Below, piece by piece: positions 33,541 to 42,191 of a DNA stretch of 64,000 nt. Under the pieces are notes generated by a model. It was not told the origin of the DNA, ran no database searches, and saw only the letters and a program-made list of their open reading frames with translations. The stretch's first letter is position 1. Every line of letters begins with the position of its first letter. Origin of the DNA: JBHELB01 sp041859045 (lineage in GTDB: Bacteria > Hydrogenedentota > Hydrogenedentia > Hydrogenedentales > SLHB01); assembly GCA_041859045.1 (NCBI GenBank), contig JBHELB010000026.1, positions 1-64,000 of the forward strand, given 5' to 3'. The position numbers were made by a program, and so were the translations under genes.

Positions 33541-35331
33541 ATGAACATGACGGAAATTCCAGACGATTGGTGGCCATCGTGTCTTTCGGAGTTCGCGGCT
33601 GAAGAGCCTCTTCGGGGCGAGCATGTTGTCGTCGCGGAGGTTTCAAGACCATGGATGCCTTGCGACAAAAGAATACTGTACACCTGCCTGATTCCGAAGG
33701 ACCGGGCTGAAGCGCTGGAGGGATATAGAGGGAGCATTGGATTCGAGTGTGTTTCCAGTGGGCCTTGGCCCTTCCCGCCCGACGGAGATTACAGCTATGT
33801 TCCTGACTTTTGGGTCGATGGCGTAGAAAGAGAGGAGAAATTTGAGCCGCTGGTGATTAGCTGGAAATCCGCTGGAGTAACAATCCTTCTTCCTGACCAA
33901 GGTTTTCTGATGACCTATGGCCTCATATCTCGCCAGTGTGAGTTTGGAGAAGTCTATTGGGATGATCCGTGTAATAACGTGTTTGACGTTGTCAAGGTAG
34001 AGCCGCATTCGGAACTACAACACAGACCCAACACTTCGCATCGAGTCCTAATTCGACGAACGTATCTTGAGGACTACGCCACCCTGCGCAACATGTGCCT
34101 AGCTCAAGTATACTTCGTGGAAAAACACACAGAATCACCCGACGCCATTTCGCAACAACTTGCCGATATAGGGCCTACTCGATTTGCTCTTCTAAATAGG
34201 GAATTTGATATCCGAAGAAGGCTAGGTGGAAACGGTATTCTCGCGCAAGTATGGGGATTCAGGCACATTATTGATCCAGGATCGGCTCCTGTCAGTGAGG
34301 ATAATGACTATGGCGTCTTAGTCTGGCCTGGTTTTGGAGTGGTGGATGGGACACGTGAAACAGATATTGATGAACGGATCGTCCAGAGCAGTTTTGTCTA
34401 CGTGAAAGACAGCGTCTTAGCGGAGTACGAGGGCAAGTCTGGTTTCAGTATACATCCAGAGAGTGGCGGCGTTTCATATGGTGATCGGTGGTCGGTTGGC
34501 TTGACCAGCAGAATCGGGCGAGATCTGATCCAGCTTTCATTGTGGGATCTCTACAAGATGACAAGGCCTAACACGGTCCGAACATGGAATAACCACTGCG
34601 TGGATCCGCCTAGAGTTGATGACCTCGACGAACTGCGCCGCGAGCCCAACGTCGCAACTCGCGCAAAAAACATCGTGTATTCGATGGCCGAATTGGGAGA
34701 GGTTCTCGCGGAAATTGCTCGCCGTGCATGCGGGTCGAAACAGACAGGCAAGGAGCTGGTCAGACTTGACCGAAGAGATTTGGACTACTCTGGATGGTGG
34801 AAGGCCGATGGGGTAGAGCCCATAACTCGCCATGCGCCCCTGGAAATGAAGGAACATGATTTCATGGCGCGTTGTGTGGACCTGTACAAGATCATTGGAG
34901 AGCGCTTGCCAGAGAAGTTGCTGCGGAATATGCTCACGAAGAAAATGGGGTACAGTGAGGATGACCTCAAAAAAAAGGAGGTCGGGTCACTCAATCTGCT
35001 CGATCGTTTGGTTCAGATGGCAATGTGCGCTGGCGAGACTGGACTGAATTTGATCAATCACGCAGAGCAAATACGGGAGCGCATTTCTGAGAACGCGCAG
35101 CCTACGCCGGTACAGGTCTTATTTGACCTCAGCGCGCTCCGAAATAGACACAGTCATGCTGGTCGCGGCAAGGATGCAGATGTGCTGAAGAAGGCGCTCC
35201 AGGGTTTGGGTATATGCCGACAGAAAATGCAGCCAGGATGGGGTATTGGCGTTGATATCGTCTACGATAGGACGGCGGAGTCCCTAGAAGAGATCTCAAC
35301 AATCTTTCGTAGAGCGCTAAGTCGAGAATAG
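33541..35331 (+). CDS. Orphan protein of unknown family with C-terminal HEPN-like RNase motif
   Basis: I do not recognise the overall family of this 596-residue soluble protein. The N-terminal 300 residues are rich in aromatic and acidic residues (EIPDDWWPSCL, GPWPFPPDGDYSYVPDF). The C-terminal 200 are helical. Residues 534-539 read RNRHSH, fitting the HEPN RNase signature R-x4-H with a polar residue after Arg, preceded by a helix (VLFDLSAL). The coding sequence is visibly less GC-rich than its neighbours, which suggests transfer. It lies 90 bp after rtcB on the same strand. A role in RNA cleavage, defence or a toxin-like system is a hypothesis only. No partner antitoxin is evident. Confidence 0.6.
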   Translation: MNMTEIPDDWWPSCLSEFAAEEPLRGEHVVVAEVSRPWMPCDKRILYTCLIPKDRAEALEGYRGSIGFECVSSGPWPFPPDGDYSYVPDFWVDGVEREEKFEPLVISWKSAGVTILLPDQGFLMTYGLISRQCEFGEVYWDDPCNNVFDVVKVEPHSELQHRPNTSHRVLIRRTYLEDYATLRNMCLAQVYFVEKHTESPDAISQQLADIGPTRFALLNREFDIRRRLGGNGILAQVWGFRHIIDPGSAPVSEDNDYGVLVWPGFGVVDGTRETDIDERIVQSSFVYVKDSVLAEYEGKSGFSIHPESGGVSYGDRWSVGLTSRIGRDLIQLSLWDLYKMTRPNTVRTWNNHCVDPPRVDDLDELRREPNVATRAKNIVYSMAELGEVLAEIARRACGSKQTGKELVRLDRRDLDYSGWWKADGVEPITRHAPLEMKEHDFMARCVDLYKIIGERLPEKLLRNMLTKKMGYSEDDLKKKEVGSLNLLDRLVQMAMCAGETGLNLINHAEQIRERISENAQPTPVQVLFDLSALRNRHSHAGRGKDADVLKKALQGLGICRQKMQPGWGIGVDIVYDRTAESLEEISTIFRRALSRE

Positions 35332-35446
35332 CTCCCCAAGACACTCTTTCGAAACACAGCGCTTTCTCTTTCTCGGTTGTCGATGTTTGCACGTCACCTT
35401 CTGCGCTGCCGTGGAGTCTCCATTTTGGGAAAAGGAGGGTGTTGTC

Positions 35447-36901
35447 ATGACGCGCGGAAACCTGTCGGATGGAGACCTGGTGCAGGCGGTGTTGGGCGGA
35501 CAGACGGACCGCTTTGGGGAGTTGGTGGACCGGCATTTTCAGATGGTCTACGCGATTGCGTATGGGGGCACGGCGAATCACGCGGACGCGGAGGATTTGA
35601 CGCAGGAGACGTTTGTGCGGGCGTATCGGGGCCTGCGCGGGATTCAGGATGCGGAGAAGGTCAAGGCGTGGTTGGCGACGATCGCCCGCAACGTCTTGCG
35701 GACGGCGTGGCGGTCGCGACAGCGCGAGGCGAAGTTGGAGGCGGAAATCAGCGTGACTGCGCCGCGCGTGGCCATCCCCAGTTCGGGCGAACTGGCCGGG
35801 GCGGTGCGCGAGCAAATCCACACGTTGGACCCGGTGCACCGGGAATGCCTGTTGTTGCACTATTTCGCGGGACTGAGCACGGCGGAAATCGCGGAGAATC
35901 TCGGCATTTCGAATGACGCCGCGAAGAAGCGCCTTGAACGCGCGCGCAAGGCGTTGGGCGAGGCGCTGGTGGAGGCGCTGCCGGATTCGTTCAGCCTGCG
36001 CAAGCCCGCCCGCGAACAGCGCGCGAGCATTCTGGCGGCGGTGGCGGGGTTGCCTATTTCCGCGCTGCCCGTGAGAAGCATGCTGCAGGCGGTACCGCTC
36101 AAGCTCGCCGTGGGCGCGGCGTGTGTCATCGGCGCGGCGGCGGTGTGGTTGGCCACTCCTGTGTGGTTCGGGCAGGCATCGCAGCAACCCGCGGCGGTGT
36201 CCGACGCGCCGAGTGCAACGGCCGTCGCCAATGCCGATCCCGCACGCGTGCCGCCCACGGTTCCCGATGCCGCGCCTGCCTCTGCGCCCGAACCCGCGCC
36301 GTCACTCGCCGCACCTGGGCACTATGCGGCGGCAGCGGACGCGTCGCCTGGACTCGAGGCCCGCGTGGCCGAACTGGAACGCCGTGTGGCCGCGTTGGAG
36401 CGGGCCGCCGGTGCGGCACAGCCGCAGTCCCAGACCGCCGCGCAGACGCAGGAAGCCCGGAACCAGTTGCGCGAGAAATTCAATGCGCGCATGGAGGCGG
36501 ACCGGAAACGTTACACGGACGAGCAGCTCCGCGAGATTGAATCGCTCTACCAAGTGGCGAACAAGCAATGGAACACGCCCGAGGCGCGGCAGAGTTTGCA
36601 GGAGTTGTGCTCCAAGTACACCGATGCGAATCGCACGGGGTGTGCGGTGCTGTACTTGGGTCAGATGCTCGAGGGGGCGGACGGCGTCGCATTCCTGGAG
36701 AGCGCAATCAAGGACTATGGCGATTGCATGTACGGCGACGGCGCGCAGGTGGGCGCGCTGGCGCGGTTCTACCTTGGGCAACGGCTGAAACAGCAGGGCC
36801 GCGAAGCAGACGCCGCCCGGCTGTTCGACGAACTCCGCACACAGTACCCGAATGCCGTGGCCCACAACGGCCGGCCGCTTGTGGATGCGTTACCCAAGTA
36901 G
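35447..36901 (+). CDS. ECF sigma factor fused to membrane helix, coiled coil and C-terminal domain
   Basis: The 484-residue protein begins with an ECF sigma-70 factor: region 2 (LVDRHFQMVYAIAYG...HADAEDLTQETFVRAYRG) and region 4 (LDPVHRECLLLHYFAGLSTAEIAENLGISNDAAKKRL), ending near 180. A transmembrane helix follows at about 218-240, then a Pro/Ala-rich linker, a heptad coiled coil (LEARVAELERRVAALERAAG) near 310-330, and a helical TPR-like C-terminal domain. This topology would place a sensing domain outside the inner membrane and keep the sigma domain inside. AAAGGAGGG lies before the ATG. No anti-sigma gene is adjacent, consistent with autoregulation by the fused part. Confidence 0.85.
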   Translation: MTRGNLSDGDLVQAVLGGQTDRFGELVDRHFQMVYAIAYGGTANHADAEDLTQETFVRAYRGLRGIQDAEKVKAWLATIARNVLRTAWRSRQREAKLEAEISVTAPRVAIPSSGELAGAVREQIHTLDPVHRECLLLHYFAGLSTAEIAENLGISNDAAKKRLERARKALGEALVEALPDSFSLRKPAREQRASILAAVAGLPISALPVRSMLQAVPLKLAVGAACVIGAAAVWLATPVWFGQASQQPAAVSDAPSATAVANADPARVPPTVPDAAPASAPEPAPSLAAPGHYAAAADASPGLEARVAELERRVAALERAAGAAQPQSQTAAQTQEARNQLREKFNARMEADRKRYTDEQLREIESLYQVANKQWNTPEARQSLQELCSKYTDANRTGCAVLYLGQMLEGADGVAFLESAIKDYGDCMYGDGAQVGALARFYLGQRLKQQGREADAARLFDELRTQYPNAVAHNGRPLVDALPK

Positions 36902-36933
36902 CTCAAGCGACCACGGCATGCCGAAACGTCTTA

Positions 36934-37621
36934 GAAGCTATCCCAAAACCCTCATGAGTAGTAGTAAGGCACATCCGAGGTGAAGATATCCCTGAAAGAG
37001 TTTGGTGGATTTTTCCCATCGGATACACAGTCGCCGGAAATTCTGGAACCAACCAATGGTGCGTTCGACCGTCCAACGTCGGGCGTAGCGACACAACGGT
37101 CTTCCATCCTGCGTCTTGTTCTCGATTTTGCGATTGGCGCGATGCGGCGCCGTCGACATCGTGTCCACCGCTACGGGCAATCCCTGCGTATCGACCAACA
37201 CCATAATTTTCACGCCTTTTCCCACGCGTGTGCAACCGATGCCATCGCCGCCGCCTCGGGCTTTACTGAACGTGCCGTCGACGAAGCACTCGCAGAGTCG
37301 GTACTGTCCGCGTTGTTCGACCAGGCGTCCGGCGTCGCGCATGATACCCTCGAAGACACCTTGCTCGACCCAGGTTTGGAACCAGCGGTGGACGGCGCTT
37401 TTTGGGCCGAACTCGGCGGGCAGGTCTTTCCATTTAGCGCCGTTATCGAGCATCCAGAAGATGCCGCGCAAGGTTTTTCGCTTATTCGCGGGTGGCCGCC
37501 CACCCAGTGGATTGCGCGGCGGATCGGGTATCCGCTCTGCCAGCCAATCGAGTTGTTCGTCTGTGAGTTGTAGCATATGCATATGACTGATGTACCACCA
37601 AATAGGTTTCGGGATAGCTTC
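36934..37621 (-). mobile_element. IS5-family insertion sequence with internal deletion
   Basis: The ends are 17-bp inverted repeats, gaagctatcccaaaacc at 36934-36950 and its complement with one mismatch at 37605-37621. They are flanked on both sides by TA (36932-36933 and 37622-37623), which fits a 2-bp target duplication. Total length of 688 bp is shorter than the usual 0.8-0.9 kb, matching the in-frame gap seen in its transposase. Confidence 0.82.
36938..37582 (-). pseudogene. IS5-family transposase, internally deleted
   Basis: The frame starts near MLQLTDEQLDWLAERIP and keeps the helix-turn-helix region (GAKWKDLPAEFG), the first catalytic Asp (CFVDGTFSKAR) and the C-terminal Glu region (RRWTVERTIGWFQNFRRL). 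Between VDTMST and APHRANRK some 60 residues normally present are missing, including the block DKAYDSD that holds the second catalytic Asp. Both sides of the junction resemble SxPH/APHR, which suggests deletion between short homologies. The frame is preserved, but the enzyme cannot have a complete DDE triad and is judged inactive. Confidence 0.82.
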
Positions 37622-37729
37622 TAGTTTTCCGTCGGGCAGAAACTCCACGCTGAGGACGAACAGTGGGTCCGTGCTGCTCTTCACACCTGGCCGGAAACTC
37701 TCGATTTCGTCAGCAAAGTCCACGCTTTC

Positions 37730-38002
37730 TCATTTTCCGTGAACGGCGAGATCGTCAACAAATACCGGCTCTTTCTCGGCCCGATATTGTTGCGGGTTTA
37801 CCTCGTGGAGTTTTCGTTTATGCTTAGCGAGTTCCTCGTCCATGCGGTTTGCCATCTTAGAACGCGCCATCTCACGTGCTCCCCAAAAGGCAAGAGGAGA
37901 GAGCAGCAATACTATTCCGATAGTACCAACGACGCCAATGACGATACCCTTGAGAAGCTTCTTGTTGCCTGTTTGCTCTTTCGGCGTGTTGCCGGCACCC
38001 AT
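37730..38002 (-). CDS. Small single-pass membrane protein
   Basis: This 90-residue product of unknown function has a short polar N-terminus, a hydrophobic segment at about 17-42 (LLKGIVIGVVGTIGIVLLLSPLAFWG) and a charged helical tail (MDEELAKHKRKLHEVNP). The ATG at 38002 has AGGAGGG in front; an in-frame extension to 38077 lacks this and is disfavoured. It lies between the IS5 remnant and, divergently, the ECF-sigma fusion gene. Whether it is tied to that regulator cannot be told. Confidence 0.6.
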   Translation of the reverse strand: MGAGNTPKEQTGNKKLLKGIVIGVVGTIGIVLLLSPLAFWGAREMARSKMANRMDEELAKHKRKLHEVNPQQYRAEKEPVFVDDLAVHGK

Positions 38003-38235
38003 GTACTGTCCCTCCTGAGCCTGACGTGCGCAAGACTGCGCTGGTTTGAGTTTCTTCGTGTCTTGTGGGTTCCACACGGTGTCTTCTGGTGAAAAGACGC
38101 CGCCGAGTCCGGTTTTGCCGAAATCGCTTGTGTCCCATTTGGAGGCAAGCGACGTCTTTGTTGTACTTTCTCGGCGCGCCGACGTCTAATAGATGGGAAT
38201 TAGTTGTAATATGGGCACTGCAGAGGGCAGTGCGC

Positions 38236-41073
38236 ATGGGTGGGAGTTCTCTTGTGACAAGTCTGACCGACATAACCTTGCTACAGCGTTGGGCTGTATC
38301 ACGCGACGCCGATGCATTTTCGGAAATCGTACGGCGGCATTCCGGGATGGTATACGCGACTACGTTGCGAATTCTGCGTAACCCCGTTGAAGCAGAAGAC
38401 GTTGTGCAGGAATGTTTCATTAAACTGGCAACCGCGGACGAGTCTATCCGATCCTCTTTGGGGGGGTGGCTGCACAGCGTAGCGACCACACATGCCCTGG
38501 ACCGCATCCGCTCCAACCAGCGTCGATTACGTCGTGACACAACCTACGCCCAAAAAAGGCCGGACAGCGTCGAGCTTGCATGGGAGGACATCCGTGAGCA
38601 TATCGATGAGATAATCGCCCTACTGCCGGAGAAATATCGGTCCGCCGTAATTGCCCATTTCTTGGAAGGACGCACCTACGATTCGCTTTCCGAGAGCATG
38701 GGCATTCCGCGGACAACTGCCGCGTACCGTGTACACAAGGGTGTGGAACTGATTCGACGAGCGCTATCGCGTCGCGGCATCACGGCTGCTAGCGCAACGC
38801 TCGCCGCGCTGCTCGCTGCCCATACCGCCACTGCCGCGCCGCCACCATCGTTGGCTGCCTCGTTAGGCCGACTAGCCATCGCCGGACCAACCGTCCGTGC
38901 GCGGTCACCTCGTTTGTCGCGCGCCATTTCGACGGCGTCATGGCGCAACGCACTGTTGGGGGCGGGGGTGCTACTCGGACTGGTAATGCTCTTCTGGGTG
39001 AGCGGAGCGGGAAAAGAGCAGGCTAAAACGGCCACGCAGAAGATGGTGTTCCTCAAAGCTTCGGAGCCCGCTCACTCCGCTCAAGCTCTTGACACAACAG
39101 CTGGGACAACTTCCTCGCAAACACGTTCTCGTTTGCCGGAGTCTTCTTTTGCAGGCGCCGAGACCACAGACCCTCAAGACGCGACACAGGCCTCATTGGT
39201 TACTATCTCTGGCCGTGTCACCGACGACCAATCCGAAGCTATTTCGGGCGCGAGCGTGTGCATAAATTTGAGTGACGACGTCGGCGCCTATCTGCCTATC
39301 AAGCAATACGGCGTCCAGACCAAGACAGACGGTACGTACTCGGTCCAAGTACTTCCGGGAACCGCGGCGATTTATGCCCATGCGCCTGGACGCACGATGC
39401 AGATGAAGATAGGGGCGTTCCTTAAGAAAGGAAATGACTATCCCAGTATCGACTTTGATTTGCGTCCTTCGCGCGCACAGATATCTGGAACCGTTGTGGA
39501 CGCTTCTGGAAATGCGATTCCCCACGCAACGGTTCATGTGCGCACGTATGATATTGACGCCGATGGCGGCGGCACAAGCGACTGCTATGAAGCCCTGGAC
39601 TTCATTTTCGCCGAATGCGACAACCGCGGTGCGTTTGTCCTGGACTTGCCCAGCGATAAGTCTGCTGATCTCATGGCTTGGGCCACCGGCTACGCTCCAC
39701 GTTTCTTCCGGGCCGTACGCGGCGGAAGCTCCGCAAACATTCTTCAATTGCGCAGAGGAGGAGGCATCGCCGGGGCCGTGAAGCGCGCCGATGGTACGCC
39801 GGTCGCGGGAGCACAGGTTTATGTATTTTCTCGGACGAGTTCCGAGCAGGATGCCGACGCAGGATGGTTGATGCATCTCCCTCGCGGAAACAGTGGGGCT
39901 GAAGCCACCGTGTTGAACACGAAATCGATTGAACCTGTCCGCTTGCCGCGCAAACAGGTCACCACCTCCAATGACGGGACATACCGTGTGGAAGACTTGT
40001 CCGACGAGTATTCCTACTGCGTGTACGCTTCCGACAACGACGCCATTGGGAACCAGATACGCCCAGCCGTTTCGCTATCGACGGTATCGTCCCATGGGAC
40101 TGTTGGCGAGTTGGCGGTCATGCGGGACGTCCGTGTCCATTCGGGAAGCACGATGCTGCTAGCCGACCTTGTGCTCGGGCAAACGGCGACCGTCCAAGGA
40201 CGCGTGACTGACCGGACCACCGGAGAAGGGATTGGTGGCGTCTTGATATGTGGCTTTTTCGCGAAGACGGCCAACTGCGTTGTTCATACCACAATCACCC
40301 AATCGGACGGAACCTATGCCCTTGTCCTTCCTGCCGACGAAGGGGATTCAGCCTATCTCGCTCTCTTCCTGCCGTGCGGGGCCACTTTTTCCTGCATTGA
40401 CAGCGCCGAAATACGACTCCCTCTGCTGCCCGGCGAAGCGCGCACGATCGATTTTGCTGAGGACGCCCCGTTTAGCGCACCATTCCGAGTGGTTTACTCG
40501 GACGGCGCGCCAGCAGCCAAGATGTACTTCACGCTACACGACGTTACGGCGGATCAGCATCGCTCGTTTTTCGACATGGCAACCGACGCCGAAGGTCGCT
40601 ACACGTTCCGTGGGCTGATCCCCACGCATGAGTACGAGGTCGATCTAGGGGCGAGGACTGCGCAGGGCACAGCCCCGCCGTTGCTTATCTCGTCAGACCG
40701 CTTTACCGGGAACCCCGGCGAAACGTTGCCCGAGACCGTGTTGACCTGCGAACACTTGGGAGGCATTGCGGGAACGGCACTCAGTGTGGAAAGCCAGCCC
40801 CTATGGGACAAGGCAATACAAATCGAAGGCTCTAATCCACGCACGGGAGCTCCTATTGCAGCGACAGCAAGGACCAATGCTGAGGGGCGCTTCGTCGTAC
40901 AGCAAGCCTTCCCGGAAGGCTTCTACTCCCAGCTCACCCTGCGTCTGCGACGCGCCGGAGCCCCACAACTCGCCACGGTGAACAACATCGTCATTGTTCG
41001 CAATCAAGTCACTGAACTGGGCCCAATTACTGTTGTGCCAGACCTGGAAGATCCAACTGCCTCGACATGGTAG
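38236..41073 (+). CDS. ECF sigma factor fused to membrane helix and carboxypeptidase-regulatory-like repeats
   Basis: The protein of about 945 residues starts with an ECF sigma factor: region 2 (FSEIVRRHSGMVYATTLRILRNPVEAEDVVQECFIKL) and region 4 (LLPEKYRSAVIAHFLEGRTYDSLSESMGIPRTTAAYRV). Ala-rich sequence of the kind seen in planctomycete ECF factors follows, then a transmembrane helix near 236-257. The remaining 650 residues contain several CarboxypepD_reg/Ig-like beta repeats, marked by phrases such as VTISGRVTDDQSEAISGASVCI, QISGTVVDASGNAIPHATVHV and ATVQGRVTDRTTGEGIGGVLI. ATG 38236 and GTG 38254 are both plausible starts. It is likely a membrane-tethered sigma factor with a periplasmic sensor. 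No separate anti-sigma gene is seen. Confidence 0.83.
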   Translation: MGGSSLVTSLTDITLLQRWAVSRDADAFSEIVRRHSGMVYATTLRILRNPVEAEDVVQECFIKLATADESIRSSLGGWLHSVATTHALDRIRSNQRRLRRDTTYAQKRPDSVELAWEDIREHIDEIIALLPEKYRSAVIAHFLEGRTYDSLSESMGIPRTTAAYRVHKGVELIRRALSRRGITAASATLAALLAAHTATAAPPPSLAASLGRLAIAGPTVRARSPRLSRAISTASWRNALLGAGVLLGLVMLFWVSGAGKEQAKTATQKMVFLKASEPAHSAQALDTTAGTTSSQTRSRLPESSFAGAETTDPQDATQASLVTISGRVTDDQSEAISGASVCINLSDDVGAYLPIKQYGVQTKTDGTYSVQVLPGTAAIYAHAPGRTMQMKIGAFLKKGNDYPSIDFDLRPSRAQISGTVVDASGNAIPHATVHVRTYDIDADGGGTSDCYEALDFIFAECDNRGAFVLDLPSDKSADLMAWATGYAPRFFRAVRGGSSANILQLRRGGGIAGAVKRADGTPVAGAQVYVFSRTSSEQDADAGWLMHLPRGNSGAEATVLNTKSIEPVRLPRKQVTTSNDGTYRVEDLSDEYSYCVYASDNDAIGNQIRPAVSLSTVSSHGTVGELAVMRDVRVHSGSTMLLADLVLGQTATVQGRVTDRTTGEGIGGVLICGFFAKTANCVVHTTITQSDGTYALVLPADEGDSAYLALFLPCGATFSCIDSAEIRLPLLPGEARTIDFAEDAPFSAPFRVVYSDGAPAAKMYFTLHDVTADQHRSFFDMATDAEGRYTFRGLIPTHEYEVDLGARTAQGTAPPLLISSDRFTGNPGETLPETVLTCEHLGGIAGTALSVESQPLWDKAIQIEGSNPRTGAPIAATARTNAEGRFVVQQAFPEGFYSQLTLRLRRAGAPQLATVNNIVIVRNQVTELGPITVVPDLEDPTASTW

Positions 41074-41108
41074 TGGTTCACCGGGCATTCGTACAGGAAA
41101 GGATCGCT

Positions 41109-41519
41109 ATGAGTATTCTGTCGAACAGCGTTCATGTGGGACTGCTTGTCGAAAACGTCGAAATGATGGTGGAATTCTACAGAGATATACTCGGCTTTGA
41201 AACAGACTGGGATAGCGGTCCGTTCGCCGGTTTCGAAGTGAAAGATGGCGGGCTATTTATGTTTGACAGGAAGATATTTTCGGAAGCGATGAACCAACCG
41301 TACTCTCCGCCAAAGGGCTATAATACAACAATGTCGATCGGTATTGGCGTACCGTCTCATGATGACGTTGACAGAGAGTATGAGCGTTTGGCAGCGCTTG
41401 GCATTCCGTCACTAACCGGTAAACCGGTTACGCAGGCATGGGGCCAAAGGAATTTTTTCATTGCCGATCCTGAAGGGAATTACATAGAGATTGGATCACA
41501 GTTAAGGAATTGTGAATAG
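41109..41519 (+). CDS. VOC-family (glyoxalase/bleomycin-resistance) protein
   Basis: The 136-residue protein has two beta-alpha-beta-beta-beta modules. The first begins SVHVGLLVENVEMMVEFYRDILGFE and the second MSIGIGVPSHDDVDREYERLAALG, ending in FFIADPEGNYIEIGSQ. Metal-ligand positions (His near the start, Glu in IEIGS) are present. VOC enzymes include glyoxalases, dioxygenases and antibiotic-binding proteins; the substrate is unknown. AGGAAAGG precedes the ATG at 41109. Codon use looks less GC-rich than in the surrounding core genes, consistent with the accessory nature of this stretch. Confidence 0.87.
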   Translation: MSILSNSVHVGLLVENVEMMVEFYRDILGFETDWDSGPFAGFEVKDGGLFMFDRKIFSEAMNQPYSPPKGYNTTMSIGIGVPSHDDVDREYERLAALGIPSLTGKPVTQAWGQRNFFIADPEGNYIEIGSQLRNCE

Positions 41520-41536
41520 ACAATATCGGAGCGGAC

Positions 41537-41850
41537 ATGGATACCATCAGCGCATATACGCGTAAAGCAGACGATTACACAGCATACCGGCTCCCGTGTG
41601 CAGATGTGTGTTTCGATGCACTACGCAGATTGGCCGGCTTTGGAGCGGATTGGCTGTCGCTGATATTGCTGCGGGCACGGGAAATGTGGCCAGACATTTC
41701 GTCAGGTGTGCGAGGCAAGTTATTGCGATAGGGCCTAACGGGCGATGCGTCGACATGCGGAACGCCTGCTGGGCAAGCATGCCTCCTTCAAGAACGTTAC
41801 GGCTACGGCAGAGAACACTCGCGTGCGTAGCCAATCAATCGACTTGATTC
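41537..41850 (+). pseudogene. Fragment of a class I SAM-dependent methyltransferase, frameshifted
   Basis: Three consecutive frames together read as the N-terminal half of one methyltransferase. 41537 to about 41640 gives MDTISAYTRKADDYTAYRLP. About 41647-41742 gives VADIAAGTGNVARHFV, the SAM-binding motif I, and VIAIGPN. 41745 to about 41850 gives MRRHAERLLGKHASFKNVTATAENT...SIDLI. At least two frameshifts separate them. Homology ends abruptly at 41850, where a 225-bp inverted-repeat element begins, and the rest of the gene is not found beyond it. Decay and insertion both contributed. Confidence 0.75.
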
Positions 41851-42075
41851 CCTCGTTCCCAAGTTGCACTTGGGAACGTCCTTTCGTGAAGCTGCGCTTC
41901 CACTCTTCGCGTGGCTCATGCAATAGCACTCTGATGCGCTCGCATTACACATTCGCACAATCCGGCGGCGAGCGCCCCTTGCTCGATATTGCTCGCTCCT
42001 CGGTCAGGGCAACGAGAAGAAGAAGAAGCACAGCTCCAGGGGTACTGCGTTCCCAAGTGCAACTTGGGAACGAGG
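41851..42075. repeat. 225-bp MITE-like element with perfect 28-bp inverted ends
   Basis: The first 28 bp (41851-41878) and the last 28 bp (42048-42075) are exact inverted copies. Each arm is itself nearly palindromic, around ttcccaagttgcacttggg. There is no coding capacity inside; the middle is mixed sequence with an agaagaagaagaagcac stretch. The left edge coincides with the point where the methyltransferase fragment stops. Shape and size suggest a non-autonomous mobile element or a REPIN-like unit; no matching transposase is in the window. Confidence 0.75.
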
Positions 42076-42191
42076 AAAGGCATCAAAACGCCTAAAGCGG
42101 GGAAAACGCCCTAGTCTTCACGAGACCAACCCGCGCGCGCTGTGAACGCGGCTTTGGCTCCTGAGCGGCCTCGTGGTATCATCGAAACCCT

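Noticed and set aside
36938..37723. The 261-codon frame as an intact IS5 transposase starting at 37723
   Set aside because: The first 47 codons lie outside the inverted repeat or lack family similarity, and the second catalytic Asp block is missing.
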